64,000 bases of DNA from Gammaproteobacteria bacterium (GCA_007694905.1 REEU01000285.1:31980-95979), one strand, 5' to 3'. Shown: positions 8,826-18,641, numbered from the stretch's first letter. The notes: generated from the sequence alone by a model not told the origin. Made by a program: numbers and translations.

Positions 8826-9707
8826 TCAACTCTTCTGCAATGCCTTCAGGGTGGCCTCGTCGCCGAAGCCGTCACCGGACTTCTTTCGCCCCACGGCGTA
8901 CTCGGGGCCCACGCACTCCGGCCCGGCACCCGGCGGCAGCGGCGGCGTGTAGTAACCGAGGGCATAGCTGCCTACGGTGTAGCCGAGAAGGTCCTGCAGG
9001 GTTTCCGGAAGATCTCTGGCGATGTCCGGCGGACAGGACAGGAACTGGTTCTCTTCCTGGCGCAGCCATGCCAGCGAGTAGGTCAGGTTGACGCCGATGC
9101 GGTCGGCGTCGGAGCGGTTCTCGCCACCGCCATGGAACACGGAGCCGGTGTAGATGAGCACGGATCCCGCGGGCATCACCGCCTGACAGATCTCCTCAGG
9201 CGCTGGCCTGCGGTCGTCCGGCCAGTCGACGCTGCCAGGGACGACCTGGGTCGCGCCGTTTTCTTCGGTGAAGTCCGTCAGCGCCCAGATCGTGTTGAGC
9301 TGGGGCTCGATGCCCTGGATGTACTTCCCCCAGGCCCAGCGGTCCCGGTGAATCACCTGCGCCCCCTGCCCCGGCTTGAGGCGGATGATCTGGGTCAGGT
9401 GCAGCTGTATCTTCAAGCAATAGGGTTCGAGGAACTGCCGCCCGCAGGCGAGCACCTTCGGATGCAGGACCATGTCGCAGCAGGTGGGTGAGCGCGCCAC
9501 CAGGGCACCGGTACGTGTAGTGGCGCGCCCGGTGAAATCGTCCAATCCGTAGCGGGTCGCTTCCATGTAAGGTCCAGTCTCCGCCAGGAAGCGGGCACGG
9601 GTCTCGGCGTCGAGCATATCTTTCAGAATCACCGCGCCATCACGCTTGATCACCTCGAGGATGGCGTCGGTGCTGCTGTCCGCTGGCAGGGTCACGAGCT
9701 CAGGCAT
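8826..9707 (-). CDS. Phytanoyl-CoA dioxygenase family, Fe(II)/2-oxoglutarate oxygenase
   Basis: A 293-residue protein. The iron site is the H-x-D pair in VIHRDRWAWG plus the distal His in YTGSVFHGGGENRS; the following ADRIGVNLTY supplies the Arg expected to hold 2-oxoglutarate. This matches the PhyH family, which hydroxylates diverse small molecules. The start at 9707 follows GGAGGACTC at good spacing. An in-frame ATG 39 bases upstream lacks a comparable site. The gene has no co-directional partner within 100 bp, so the substrate cannot be inferred. About 265 bp lie between it and the convergent membrane protein gene, and I see no gene there. Confidence 0.88.
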   Translation of the reverse strand: MPELVTLPADSSTDAILEVIKRDGAVILKDMLDAETRARFLAETGPYMEATRYGLDDFTGRATTRTGALVARSPTCCDMVLHPKVLACGRQFLEPYCLKIQLHLTQIIRLKPGQGAQVIHRDRWAWGKYIQGIEPQLNTIWALTDFTEENGATQVVPGSVDWPDDRRPAPEEICQAVMPAGSVLIYTGSVFHGGGENRSDADRIGVNLTYSLAWLRQEENQFLSCPPDIARDLPETLQDLLGYTVGSYALGYYTPPLPPGAGPECVGPEYAVGRKKSGDGFGDEATLKALQKS

Positions 9708-9812
9708 GTCGGAGTCCTCCGGGCGCGTCCGGCTCCCATTATTCACGGGATACGCCCGGGAATCACCCGTCGGCCCTGCCTCCGCGATCAGCCGGCCAGC
9801 AAGGATCGGCCC

Positions 9813-11195
9813 TCAGAAGACGAAGGTATGGGCGATGAAGGCGATGATCGGCAGAGTGATCAGCGTGCGCAGCAGGAAGATGGCCGCCAGTTCCCAAAGC
9901 GACAGCGGTATCCTCGACTTCAGCAGCAGCGCGCCGATCTCGGACATGTAGATAAGCTGCGTCAGAGACAGGCAGGCGATGACGAAACGGGTGAGCTCGC
10001 TCTCGATGTTGGCCGCCAGCACTGCCGGCAGGAACATCTCGGCGAAGCCCACCAGGGTCGCGGGGGCGGCCGCCTCGGCCTCGGGAATGCGCAGCAGCTC
10101 GAGTACCGGCACCATCGGGTAGGACAGCCAGGTGAACAGCGGCGTGAACTCCGCGAGGATCAGACCCACGGTGCCGATGGCGAACACCAGCGGCAGCAGG
10201 CCGAAGAAGATGTCGCCGACGTTGTAGAGCGCGTTGCGCAGCAGTGCCCGTGGTCCCGGTGCGAAGCTCGCCCGGCGCATGGCGAGCAGCATGCTGTGCC
10301 GCAGCAGGCCGATGTCTTCACTGCGCTCCTCTACGAGCTGGCAGCCGACAGGCTCGTGATACGTATCCGGCTTGCGCGACAGCGGCGGCAGGCGCGGAAC
10401 GATGACCGCTGCGGAGAGCCCGGCCACCACCACCGTGGCGTAGAATTCGAGGAATAGATGGTTGATACCGATGAAGCTGGTGATCAGCAGCGCGAAGGCA
10501 ATGGAGACGATGGAGAAGTTGGTGGCGATGACGGCGGCTTCGCGGCGGTTGTAGAACCCGCGCTCGTACTGCTGGGAGGTGATCAGCACGCCGACGGTGG
10601 CCGAGCCCATCCACGAGGCCGTGGCATCGATGGCGCTGCGCCCGGGCAGGTTGAAGATCAGGCGGAACGGCCGGCGCGCGACGCTGCCGATGAACTCCAT
10701 CAGGCCGAACTCCACCAGGAAGGGCAGCAGCAGCGCGGCAAAGAAGAAAAAGGTCAGCAGCACCGGTGCGAGGTCGTTGAGCATCACGCCGCCCGTCACC
10801 GGCGCGGTCACCACCTCGAAGCCGAACTGGAAGTACGTCATCAGTCCGAAGACGGCGCCGAGGACGCGCATCCCCACCCAGCCGGGGCCGACGTCGAACA
10901 TCTCCCGCAGCGGCGTCTGTCGCAGCCAGCCCGGCCGCGCGAGTTTGGCGTAGAGGGTGATCAGGACCGAGGCGCACAGGACGGCGACCGCGATGGCGGG
11001 CAGCATGCCATCGAGCAGCCCCTTCAGTCCCTCGGCCAGCACACCCATGCCGATGTTGATGGAGCCGTCGATGGACACCGGCACCAGGAAGAATGCGACC
11101 CCGAGCAGGGACGGCAGCAGAAACTTCAGCAAGGCCCGCGTCTTGAATACGGTATTCGGCGCCGCAACCTCGGCCGGGGTCTCAGACGTTGTCAT
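9813..11195 (-). CDS. YjiH-like membrane protein with nucleoside-recognition (Gate) domains
   Basis: A 460-residue inner-membrane protein with about ten hydrophobic segments. It contains the pattern MLPAIAVAVLCASVLIT, then WMGSATVGVLITSQQYERG, then a second half with LPLVFAIGTVGLILAEFTPLFTWLSYPMVPVLELL and LVGFAEMFLPAVLA. This is the arrangement of YjiH-family proteins, built from Gate-type repeats also found in nucleoside transporters and spore proteins. The transported substrate is unknown. It is divergent from ggt, 119 bp away, so the two may share a control region. Confidence 0.82.
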   Translation of the reverse strand: MTTSETPAEVAAPNTVFKTRALLKFLLPSLLGVAFFLVPVSIDGSINIGMGVLAEGLKGLLDGMLPAIAVAVLCASVLITLYAKLARPGWLRQTPLREMFDVGPGWVGMRVLGAVFGLMTYFQFGFEVVTAPVTGGVMLNDLAPVLLTFFFFAALLLPFLVEFGLMEFIGSVARRPFRLIFNLPGRSAIDATASWMGSATVGVLITSQQYERGFYNRREAAVIATNFSIVSIAFALLITSFIGINHLFLEFYATVVVAGLSAAVIVPRLPPLSRKPDTYHEPVGCQLVEERSEDIGLLRHSMLLAMRRASFAPGPRALLRNALYNVGDIFFGLLPLVFAIGTVGLILAEFTPLFTWLSYPMVPVLELLRIPEAEAAAPATLVGFAEMFLPAVLAANIESELTRFVIACLSLTQLIYMSEIGALLLKSRIPLSLWELAAIFLLRTLITLPIIAFIAHTFVF

Positions 11196-11314
11196 GCACT
11201 GACCCCCAGCAGGACGGCTGCGAACACCGCACGATGACAGATCCGAACACGCCCGGCATGATCACTGCAAGTCATAGCGACAGCGATTTCGAGACTACAT
11301 CACGAGGACACACT

Positions 11315-13030
11315 ATGCGCACCCGCCTGATTCTGCTCGCCCTGATCGTCCTGCTCCCGGCAGCGCCAGTCGTCGCCGACGAGGCGATCTTCAGCGAACG
11401 CGACATCTTCCACCCGGTGTTCGGCCAGAACGGCATGGTCTCGACCCAGGAGGAACTGGCAACACGGATCGGCGTGGAGATCCTCGAAGCGGGCGGCAAC
11501 GCGGTGGACGCAGGCGTGGCCATTGGCTTCGCCCTGGCAGTGACGCTGCCGCGGGCAGGCAACCTCGGTGGCGGCGGCTTCATGTTGATCCACAGCGCCG
11601 AAGACGACGAGACGGTGGCGCTGGACTTCCGGGAGACGGCACCCGCCGCCGCCCATCGGGACATGTACCTGGACGAGGACGGCAACGTGGTGCCCGGGCG
11701 CTCCCGCTTCACCCACCTCGCCGTCGGCGTACCCGGCAGCGTGGCGGGCCTGGCGCTGGCCGCCGAGCGCTATGGCACGCGGCCCCTGGCCGAGCTGATC
11801 GCGCCGGCGATCAAGCTGGCCGAGGAAGGCATCACCGTCACGCCGGACCTGGCGAATTCGCTTGCGAGCCTGCGCGCACGGTTCGAGCCCTGGCCCGCCA
11901 GCCGGTCCATCTTCTTCGACGACGCGGGCCAGCCGCTGGGTGTGGGCGCGACATTGGTGCAGTCCGACCTGGCTCACAGCCTGCGCTTGATCGCCGAGCA
12001 AGGCACGAGCGCCTTCTACGACGGTGAGATCGCCGAGCGCCTCGTGGCCGACATGGAGGCTCACGGTGGCCTGATCACCCGCGAAGATCTGCGCGGCTAC
12101 CAGCCCGTGATGCGCGAACCGGTCACCGGAACCTACCGCGGCCACGAGATCATCTCGATGCCGCCGCCGAGCTCCGGCGGGGCCCACATCGTGCAGATCC
12201 TCAACACGCTCGAGGGCTTCCCCTTGGCCGACCTCGGCCACAACAGCGCGGCGGCGATCCATCTCCTCGCCGAGGGCATGAAGCTGGCCTACGCTGACCG
12301 CAGCGAGTACCTCGGTGACACGGACTTCGTCGACGTCCCCTTAGCTGAGCTCACCGCCAAATCCTACGGCGAAGCGCTGCGTGCGAGCATCGATCCTGAC
12401 CGGGCGCGTCCGGCAGAGGAGATCCGTCCGGGCCGCCTCCTGCCCTTCGAGAGCAACGACACCACGCACTACTCGGTCATGGACAGCGCCGGCAACGTGG
12501 TCGCCACCACCTACACCATCAACTTCAGCTACGGCAGCGGCATCGTCGCCGCCGGGACCGGCATCCTGCTGAACAACGAAATGGACGACTTCTCCGCCAA
12601 ACCAGGGGTGCCCAACGCGTTCGGCCTCATCGGCGGCGATGCCAACGCCGTGGAGCCGGGCAAGCGCCCCTTGAGTTCCATGACGCCGACGCTGGTACGT
12701 CGCGATGGCGAGATCGTGCTCGCCACCGGCAGCCCCGGCGGCTCCCTCATCATCACGTCGGTGCTGCAGATCCTGCTGAACGTGATCGACTACGACATGA
12801 ACATTGCAGCGGCCACGGCCGCACCGCGTATCCACCATCAGTGGCTGCCGGACGAACTGCGCATCGAGCGGGGCCTCAGCGTCGATACCCTCCGCCTGCT
12901 CGAGGCCCTCGGCCACAACGTGCAGGAACGCGATGCCATGGGCGGTACCCAGAGCATCATGCGCGGTCCCGGCGGATTCTACGGAGCGTCCGACCCGCGC
13001 CGCCCGGGGGCGCTCACGCTGGGCTATTGA
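11315..13030 (+). CDS. ggt: Gamma-glutamyltransferase, periplasmic precursor
   Basis: A 571-residue precursor that should cleave itself into two subunits. It hydrolyses or transfers the gamma-glutamyl group of glutathione. A signal peptide (MRTRLILLALIVLLPAAPVVA) directs export. The nucleophile is the Thr at the start of the small subunit in NDTTHYSVMD. GGGGFMLIH, PPPSSGG, RPLSSMTPT and GSPGGSLI are family motifs, all intact. The start at 11315 follows GAGGACA; the longer frame from 11189 overlaps the divergent gene. The length is normal for the family. Confidence 0.95.
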   Translation: MRTRLILLALIVLLPAAPVVADEAIFSERDIFHPVFGQNGMVSTQEELATRIGVEILEAGGNAVDAGVAIGFALAVTLPRAGNLGGGGFMLIHSAEDDETVALDFRETAPAAAHRDMYLDEDGNVVPGRSRFTHLAVGVPGSVAGLALAAERYGTRPLAELIAPAIKLAEEGITVTPDLANSLASLRARFEPWPASRSIFFDDAGQPLGVGATLVQSDLAHSLRLIAEQGTSAFYDGEIAERLVADMEAHGGLITREDLRGYQPVMREPVTGTYRGHEIISMPPPSSGGAHIVQILNTLEGFPLADLGHNSAAAIHLLAEGMKLAYADRSEYLGDTDFVDVPLAELTAKSYGEALRASIDPDRARPAEEIRPGRLLPFESNDTTHYSVMDSAGNVVATTYTINFSYGSGIVAAGTGILLNNEMDDFSAKPGVPNAFGLIGGDANAVEPGKRPLSSMTPTLVRRDGEIVLATGSPGGSLIITSVLQILLNVIDYDMNIAAATAAPRIHHQWLPDELRIERGLSVDTLRLLEALGHNVQERDAMGGTQSIMRGPGGFYGASDPRRPGALTLGY

Positions 13031-13221
13031 GGGCCGACCACGCGCCAAAGGCTATCCAGACCCAGGTTGGGGCCACGCGCAGCATGGCCCCAACTGCCAG
13101 CGCCGCCAAGCGACTGCATGATTCCAGTCGCTCGCTGATTGCACTACCCTGACCTGCTATGCGTCGCGCGCACCCTGGTGTGTATGCGCGGCGCCCCGAT
13201 CCGCCTGACTTGGAGCCACTG

Positions 13222-13650
13222 ATGCGCCGCAGCTTCCTGCTCCTGATGCTGTCCCTGTTCACATTCGGCTGCAGCCCAACGCATGCAGACCGGCTGGTCA
13301 CCGTCGTCAACAGCCCCGCCCCCCAGACTCAACTCATGGCCATGGTTCTCACCATGCAGGCCCTGCGCCAGGGCGCGACGGTCGACATACTGCTGTGCGG
13401 ACCGGCCGGCGATCTTGCGCTCGCGACACCACCGGCGAGCGCGACAGCACCGCAACCGCCACGCGACATGAGTCCGCAGGGTCTCATGCAGGCGATCATG
13501 GATGCCGGCGCCAGCGTGAGCGTCTGCGCGATCTATCTGCCAGGCCGCGGCGAGTCCCGCGATGTTCTGCTCGATGGGGTGGAGGTCGCCGCACCCGACG
13601 CGATGGCCGCAACGATGATGGCACCCGAGGTCAGAGTCTGGAGTTTCTGA
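13222..13650 (+). CDS. Exported DsrE-like protein
   Basis: A 142-residue protein with an N-terminal signal (MRRSFLLLMLSLFTFGCSPT) containing a possible lipoprotein Cys. The mature part reads LVTVVNSPAPQTQLMAMVLTMQALRQGATVDILLCGPAGDLAL, the beta-alpha-beta opening of the DsrE/DsrF sulfur-relay fold, ending in a second strand-helix unit with AGASVSVCAIYLP. Secreted DsrE-like proteins are common and of unknown function, perhaps in periplasmic thiol or sulfur handling. The start at 13222 puts the signal sequence first; the frame extends to 13159 without a convincing signal. Confidence 0.7.
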   Translation: MRRSFLLLMLSLFTFGCSPTHADRLVTVVNSPAPQTQLMAMVLTMQALRQGATVDILLCGPAGDLALATPPASATAPQPPRDMSPQGLMQAIMDAGASVSVCAIYLPGRGESRDVLLDGVEVAAPDAMAATMMAPEVRVWSF

Positions 13651-13678
13651 TCCCGGCTCCGGGGGTCGGGACCGCATC

Positions 13679-15022
13679 GTGAGCCTGATTGCTCGCATCG
13701 AAGCCGCCACTCCAGCTGACCGGGACCGCTTTCTGGACGCCGTCCGCGTCGCCAGTATTCTGCTGGTGGTGCTCGGCCACTGGGTCGTTCGCGTCGTCAC
13801 ATCGGACGACGACGAACTGCGGACCGGGTATCTGCTGGCCGTTGCGCCTGCCAGCCAGTGGGTCACGCTGCTGGTGCAGGTCATGCCGCTGTTCTTCCTC
13901 GTCGGCGGCGCGGTCAACGCCCAGAGCTGGCGCCGGGCACGTGAGCAGGGCAGCACAGCAGCAGACTGGATGACGCTGCGCGCCCGGCGCTTGCTGCGCC
14001 CCACGCTGCCCCTGATCGCCGTCCTCGTTCCGGTCGCCTGCCTGATGGTCAACGTCTGGCCCGACCACGCATTGCTGTTGGATTTCCGAGCCGCGATCTT
14101 TCCGCTCTGGTTCCTGGCCGCCTATCTGCTGGTCACGGCGCTGACGCCGCTTACCCTCGCCTGGCACGAACGCCACGGCAGCATGCTGCTGCTCGCCGCA
14201 GGGGGCATCGTAACGCTGGTCGTGGACGGTTTGCGCTTCACGGTGGGGGCAGACGGACCCTGGCTCGGCACCCAACCTGCCGTTGCCGCGATCAACGTGA
14301 TTGTAGTCTGGCTGGTGATCCACCAGCTGGGATTCATCTGGGCCGATGATGGCCTGCCCACGAAAGCGGCCACGCAGGGCGCACTCATGCTGGCGGGCGG
14401 CGCACTACTCATCGTCATGATCGGCTGGGGCCCGTATCCCTTGACCATGGTGCCCATCGAAGGCAGTCGTGCCCCCAACAACGGCGGACCACCCACGGCG
14501 GCACTCTACGCCCTGACGCTGATGCAGCTGGGCATCGTCCTGGCGCTGCGTCGCAGCGTGACCGCATGGCTGGCTCGGCCCGGCATCTGGGCACCGGTGG
14601 CCCTCATCGGCGCAGGACTGATGACGGTGTACCTGTGGCATCAGCCGGTACTGGTTCTGATGACGAATCTGGCCTATCCACTGGGCTGGATGCCGGTCAC
14701 CGAGACTGTGGATCTGAGCTGGTGGCTGTGGCGGCTGCCCTGGGTGGCTCTGTGCACAATCGTCCTCACGGTGGTGGTTCTGGTGGTGCAGCGCTTCGAG
14801 ACGGGGCACACGAAGATCAGCGGCGAAACCGCTGGACGTCACGCCCTCCTGCTGCGAGCGGCTGGTGTGCTTCTCTTCTGCGTCGGTGTCGCGGGCTTCA
14901 TTCACACGGGACTGGTTCAGGAAGGACTGCCGCTGCAGCTGCCCTGGGTCCCGCTGCTTGCGTTCTTCGCCGGGCTCTGGGGGCTCGGCGCCATCGGAGG
15001 GGTGGCACGGGTCAACCGCTGA
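13679..15022 (+). CDS. Acyltransferase family 3 membrane protein
   Basis: A 447-residue protein with about ten membrane helices, starting at a GTG. The opening RDRFLDAVRVASILLVVLGHWVVRV carries the Arg and the catalytic-type His typical of acyltransferase-3 (OafA/NodX-like) enzymes, which acylate surface sugars or lipids. LRARRLLRPTLPLIAV and MTVYLWHQPVLVLM also match. It starts 29 bases after the DsrE-like gene, so the two may be co-transcribed. The acceptor is unknown. It is convergent with the CNNM gene, 19 bp away. Confidence 0.85.
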   Translation: MSLIARIEAATPADRDRFLDAVRVASILLVVLGHWVVRVVTSDDDELRTGYLLAVAPASQWVTLLVQVMPLFFLVGGAVNAQSWRRAREQGSTAADWMTLRARRLLRPTLPLIAVLVPVACLMVNVWPDHALLLDFRAAIFPLWFLAAYLLVTALTPLTLAWHERHGSMLLLAAGGIVTLVVDGLRFTVGADGPWLGTQPAVAAINVIVVWLVIHQLGFIWADDGLPTKAATQGALMLAGGALLIVMIGWGPYPLTMVPIEGSRAPNNGGPPTAALYALTLMQLGIVLALRRSVTAWLARPGIWAPVALIGAGLMTVYLWHQPVLVLMTNLAYPLGWMPVTETVDLSWWLWRLPWVALCTIVLTVVVLVVQRFETGHTKISGETAGRHALLLRAAGVLLFCVGVAGFIHTGLVQEGLPLQLPWVPLLAFFAGLWGLGAIGGVARVNR

Positions 15023-15041
15023 CCGCGGCCGGGTGGCGTCG

Positions 15042-16064
15042 TCATGATGCGGCCGGGATAGTGGTGACGATTCCCCGAAGCAGCCGGCCGACAATGTCGG
15101 TACCTGTGATGATCCGGGGTGCATCACACCACAGCAGGATGACGTCCTCGTCGAGGATGTCGTCCTCGCGATGGCGGCTTCGGACCCGGAAACGACCCAA
15201 GACGTCACCGAGACGGCGCCCCGGATCACGCATGATGATGGGGCGGTGGCAGTGCTCCCGCGGATCGAACTCGTCCTGATCAAACAGAGCGGCGAGGATG
15301 AACGCGTCCGTGTCGACGACCAGACGCGGCTCCCGGTCGCGATCGACCAGCACCACCCGGCTGGTCCCGGGGCGCTGGAGGCGCCGCAGAAAGGGATCGT
15401 GGCGGGTGTGATCGAGGGTGGGGAAAACGGGCCCTGCGTCGGTCCAGTCCAGTTCGATGATGCTGTCCGGATGCAACGCTTCGCCCTCCTCGGCGAGCGG
15501 GACATCGTCGAGGTTCAGGAAGTTCATAGCGCCGAATCCTTCCACCTCACCGATCTCCGTGTGGGCCGAGTCCATGTGCAGGCGGATGAGCTCCTTGAGG
15601 TCCCGCTCGCGGTAGTAAGCGATGGCTTCCCGTCCCAACCAGGCATCGAGCACCCATGCCGTGGGGCGTGCAACCGGCCAGAGCAGGACCTGATAGACGC
15701 GGATCGCCGGCGTCAGCGCTGCCGCGACGCGCAATGCGTTCCGGGAAAAATAGGACTGCGGCAGAATCTCACCGAAGATGGTGATGACTACGGTGGAGAA
15801 CAGGAAGGCAAGCACCCCAGTCAACACGGATCCAGACAACAGCGCGAGCAGAACATTGACCGCGACGTTGCTCCAGAGAATGGTCACGAGAAGAAAGTTG
15901 CCATCCTCGCGCATGGCCCTTACGCGAACGGCGCGCTGATCGCCTTTCCGCGCGGCAACCTCGAGTTCCAGCTTGCCGAGGGAGAAGAAGGCGAGGTTGA
16001 GTCCGGACAGCATGGCCGACTGGCTCAGACAAAGAAAAATGCCCAGCCAGGTGAGGGCGGTCAC
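15042..16064 (-). CDS. CNNM/DUF21 domain protein with CBS pair (CorC/HlyC-like)
   Basis: A 340-residue protein. Residues 1-about 160 form the CNNM (DUF21) membrane domain, with three to four helices and the family signature FGEILPQSYFSRN. Residues about 200-330 hold a CBS-domain pair. The C-terminal CorC_HlyC domain of longer relatives is missing. Such proteins are linked to magnesium or cobalt export. The gene overlaps the upstream Na/Pi cotransporter gene by 4 bp, so the two are translated together, suggesting linked ion transport. Confidence 0.87.
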   Translation of the reverse strand: MTALTWLGIFLCLSQSAMLSGLNLAFFSLGKLELEVAARKGDQRAVRVRAMREDGNFLLVTILWSNVAVNVLLALLSGSVLTGVLAFLFSTVVITIFGEILPQSYFSRNALRVAAALTPAIRVYQVLLWPVARPTAWVLDAWLGREAIAYYRERDLKELIRLHMDSAHTEIGEVEGFGAMNFLNLDDVPLAEEGEALHPDSIIELDWTDAGPVFPTLDHTRHDPFLRRLQRPGTSRVVLVDRDREPRLVVDTDAFILAALFDQDEFDPREHCHRPIIMRDPGRRLGDVLGRFRVRSRHREDDILDEDVILLWCDAPRIITGTDIVGRLLRGIVTTIPAAS

Positions 16065-17776
16065 GCTCGATCCTCTTTCTTGCCTTCAGCGGACTCCTTT
16101 CCCTCGGCGTCAGCCGCTTCGGTTCGAGCAGCCGCCGCAGACGCATCCTCGGAGGACTCGGTCTGCGATCGATATCTCAGGAAACGATCGAGGTACAGCG
16201 CTGCCTTGGTGGCCTGATCGACGATGCGGTGCAGGGCACTCATCACTTCCAGCGCAGTCGCCATGCGCCGGGCTGGCAGCGTGCCGACGGTTCCGGCTCT
16301 GAGGATCTGCCCCTTGAGCGTCTGGTAGCGATCTTCGAATGCCTCCCGGGTCGCTTTGAGCGCGGCTACGTCCCAGTGCCCGGAATCGACCTGCGTCTGA
16401 CCAAGCAGCTCGACGGCCGCGGCCCGGAGATGATCGTAGGCTGTGGCTATGGCCTCGTCGTCGACGCGGGAACGGGCCTGGAGTCGGACGAGCTCAGCCG
16501 ATCGTTCGGCGACGTCGGTCGCGTACTGGCTCACTCGCAAGGCGTGGGCCAACGCATCACCGATGGATGACTCCTTTTCGTCACCACTGATCCCGCCGAC
16601 GAAATCACCGATGGCGAGCTGCAGCGCTTCCAGCGTCTCCAGGCCGTGGACCAGCGCTTCGCCATCGACGGACTCGGCGTTGATCGCGGCCGTCGCCTGA
16701 TCACGAGCGATCCCGTTGACGCGATGCAGTTCGAGCGCAAGCGCATCCATGGCGAGACTGGGCGTACTGCGAATGTTCCGGTCCAGATGGCGGGGCTTGA
16801 GATCGTCGTCCTCGTGTTGCCGATACAACCCTTCGAGCCACTTCACCATGCGCGACGTCAGCGGCCACATGAGGGTCAGCCCCAACAGCTTCGTCAAGGT
16901 GTGAAAGATGGCGAGAGAGGTCGCGATGTAGCCGGCAAGACCAAGCCCCGAACTGATCTGCGCCACGAGCCACAGCAGCAGCGGCAGTCCGGCGAAAGCG
17001 ATGACGGCCGTGAGGACGTTGAACAAAACGTGTGCTGTCGCCGCACGCTTGGCTGACGCCGTGGCACCGATAACCGCGAACGCAGCGGTGGAAGTGGTGC
17101 CGACGTTGGCTCCAATGACCATGGCAGCAGCGGCCTGCAGGGGTACCAGACCACCGGCGGCGGCGGTCAGCGTAACTGCCAGCGCTGCACTCGAGGACTG
17201 CATCAGCACGGTGAGCATGATGCCGCCAACAAGAAACAGGAGTAGCCCCAGCGTGCCACGATCCGCCCAGGCCTCCAGCAGATCGACGCTGCCTGCATCT
17301 GCGAAGGTGTCTCGCAGCACGTCGATGCCGAGGAAAAACAAGCCGAGTCCGGCGATGGCCTGGCCGAGGGCGCCTACGGGGCGCTGACGAAAGGCCACCC
17401 AAAGTCCCATACCGATGCCGATGCAGGGCATGGCCATGGCGCGCAAATCGAGATTGAACCCGACCAGTGCGACGATCCACGAGGTGAGTGTGGTGCCGAG
17501 GTTACTGCCATAGATCACACCCACCGCTTGAGCCAGCGTCAGCAGGCCGGCATTGACGAAGCCGATGGTGGCGAAGATCACCGCGCTCGAAGACTGCACC
17601 AGGGTCGTGATCAGAATGCCGGTTGCCAGCCCCCGAATCCGGCTGCGGGTGGCCGCGGCGAGGATCTGGCGCAGCGTGTCGCCCGCGGCCACCTTCAGGC
17701 CGTCGGTCATCAGCCGCATCCCGAGCAGGAAGAGGCCGATGCCACCGGCAAACGTGAAGGCGGCGGCCATACTCAT
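16061..17776 (-). CDS. Na+/phosphate cotransporter family protein with PhoU-like tail
   Basis: A 571-residue inner-membrane transporter. Two QSSSA signatures (TTLVQSSSAVIFATIGFVNAG and VLMQSSSAALAVTLTAAAGG) mark the inverted repeats of the Na/Pi-II family. Residues about 345-540 are a helical PhoU-like domain thought to control transport, and the last 30 residues are acidic and low-complexity. The predicted role is sodium-coupled phosphate uptake or efflux. It is the first gene of an overlapping pair with the CNNM protein. Confidence 0.9.
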   Translation of the reverse strand: MSMAAAFTFAGGIGLFLLGMRLMTDGLKVAAGDTLRQILAAATRSRIRGLATGILITTLVQSSSAVIFATIGFVNAGLLTLAQAVGVIYGSNLGTTLTSWIVALVGFNLDLRAMAMPCIGIGMGLWVAFRQRPVGALGQAIAGLGLFFLGIDVLRDTFADAGSVDLLEAWADRGTLGLLLFLVGGIMLTVLMQSSSAALAVTLTAAAGGLVPLQAAAAMVIGANVGTTSTAAFAVIGATASAKRAATAHVLFNVLTAVIAFAGLPLLLWLVAQISSGLGLAGYIATSLAIFHTLTKLLGLTLMWPLTSRMVKWLEGLYRQHEDDDLKPRHLDRNIRSTPSLAMDALALELHRVNGIARDQATAAINAESVDGEALVHGLETLEALQLAIGDFVGGISGDEKESSIGDALAHALRVSQYATDVAERSAELVRLQARSRVDDEAIATAYDHLRAAAVELLGQTQVDSGHWDVAALKATREAFEDRYQTLKGQILRAGTVGTLPARRMATALEVMSALHRIVDQATKAALYLDRFLRYRSQTESSEDASAAAARTEAADAEGKESAEGKKEDRA

Positions 17777-18204
17777 GAGTCAGTGTTCTCCTCGTGGGTC
17801 TGCCGTCATGTGCTCCTCGAGCGGCATGTCATCGAGGTCGAATCCGAGACGCCGAGGCGCCACCACCCTGAGCCCACGCTCACATCGGTAATGAAACGGG
17901 CAGCCGACACCGATATCGGTAACCCTCTGGCCGTAACCGCGTCGCTCGGAACGGATACGGCCATCGCGGGGAACTCGGATGCTGCCATGGGCACGGGAAT
18001 TCTGCAGGGCGACGACGCGCAGTCTTACAGACTGCGACCCGACACAACAACAGGACGCTCGCGAGCACGCGTTGACGACGCGCATGCCGGCAGCGAGCGG
18101 CAGGAACGTTGACGCCGGTCAACGCCTGTGGAGAGGCTGCACAGGTAAAGTGCCAGAGTTCCGTGGTCGTCACTGCGCACCCCGGTCGAAAAGGAGAGGC
18201 ACAC
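17777..18204. other. Intergenic region with no supported gene
   Basis: This 428-bp divergent region lies between the Na/Pi cotransporter and urcA-like genes. A 101-codon minus-strand frame and a longer plus-strand frame are present, but neither resembles a known protein or has a convincing start. An AAGGAGAG ribosome site for the UrcA-family gene lies at its right end. Promoters for both flanking genes should be here; I could not fix them. Confidence 0.5.
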
Positions 18205-18612
18205 ATGATCAAGCGAGCTCTGCTGGCAGGCGCACTCGGGTCGATGCTGGCCCTGGTCGGGGTCACCCCCAACGCGGCGCTCGCCGAGGCGGCGGAGGAT
18301 GCTGCGAGGCCTATCGACTGGATCGTCGTCGTAGCCCCACGAATCCGCCAGGAGCGCGACCGCGTGGGCGCGAGTCGAGTCACCACCATCTCTCGCGACA
18401 TTCGCGTCGACTTCGGTGACCTTGATCTGACGCGGACTTCGAATCTCTACCTCCTCGAGGATCGCGTCAACGAAGCGGCCAGGGAGGTCTGCGAAGAGCT
18501 CGCCGAGCTGTTCCCGGACGCCCAACCCACAGTCGCAGTCTGTATCCGCCGCGCGGTGGAAGACGCCATGGTCCAGGTCCGGCAGGCTGCCCGGCAGGCA
18601 GTTGCGGGCTAG
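18205..18612 (+). CDS. UrcA family protein
   Basis: A 135-residue exported protein. MIKRALLAGALGSMLALVGV leads to a cleavage region at AALAEA. The body VRVDFGDLDLTRTSNLYLLEDRVNEAAREVCEEL and the late Cys-containing CIRRAVEDAMVQV fit the UrcA family, in which VSYADLDLSTPAGVATLYRRIxxAA is the recurring theme. Two cysteines could form a disulfide. The function of the family is unknown. AAGGAGAG precedes the ATG at ideal distance. It is convergent with the agmatinase gene. Confidence 0.85.
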   Translation: MIKRALLAGALGSMLALVGVTPNAALAEAAEDAARPIDWIVVVAPRIRQERDRVGASRVTTISRDIRVDFGDLDLTRTSNLYLLEDRVNEAAREVCEELAELFPDAQPTVAVCIRRAVEDAMVQVRQAARQAVAG

Positions 18613-18620
18613 CCCGCAAC
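18601..18620. terminator. Perfect 20-bp palindrome spanning the UrcA stop codon
   Basis: GTTGCGGGCTAGCCCGCAAC is self-complementary over all 20 bases. The TAG stop codon (18610-18612) sits inside it. No T-run follows. It lies between two convergent genes 29 bp apart, so it may end transcription from both sides or stabilise mRNA. Confidence 0.5.
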
Positions 18621-18641
18621 GGGAACTCGGAGCAGCAATCG

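Noticed and set aside
17780..18085. 101-codon minus-strand frame before the Na/Pi cotransporter
   Set aside because: It has no recognisable motif and no good ribosome site, and composition explains it.
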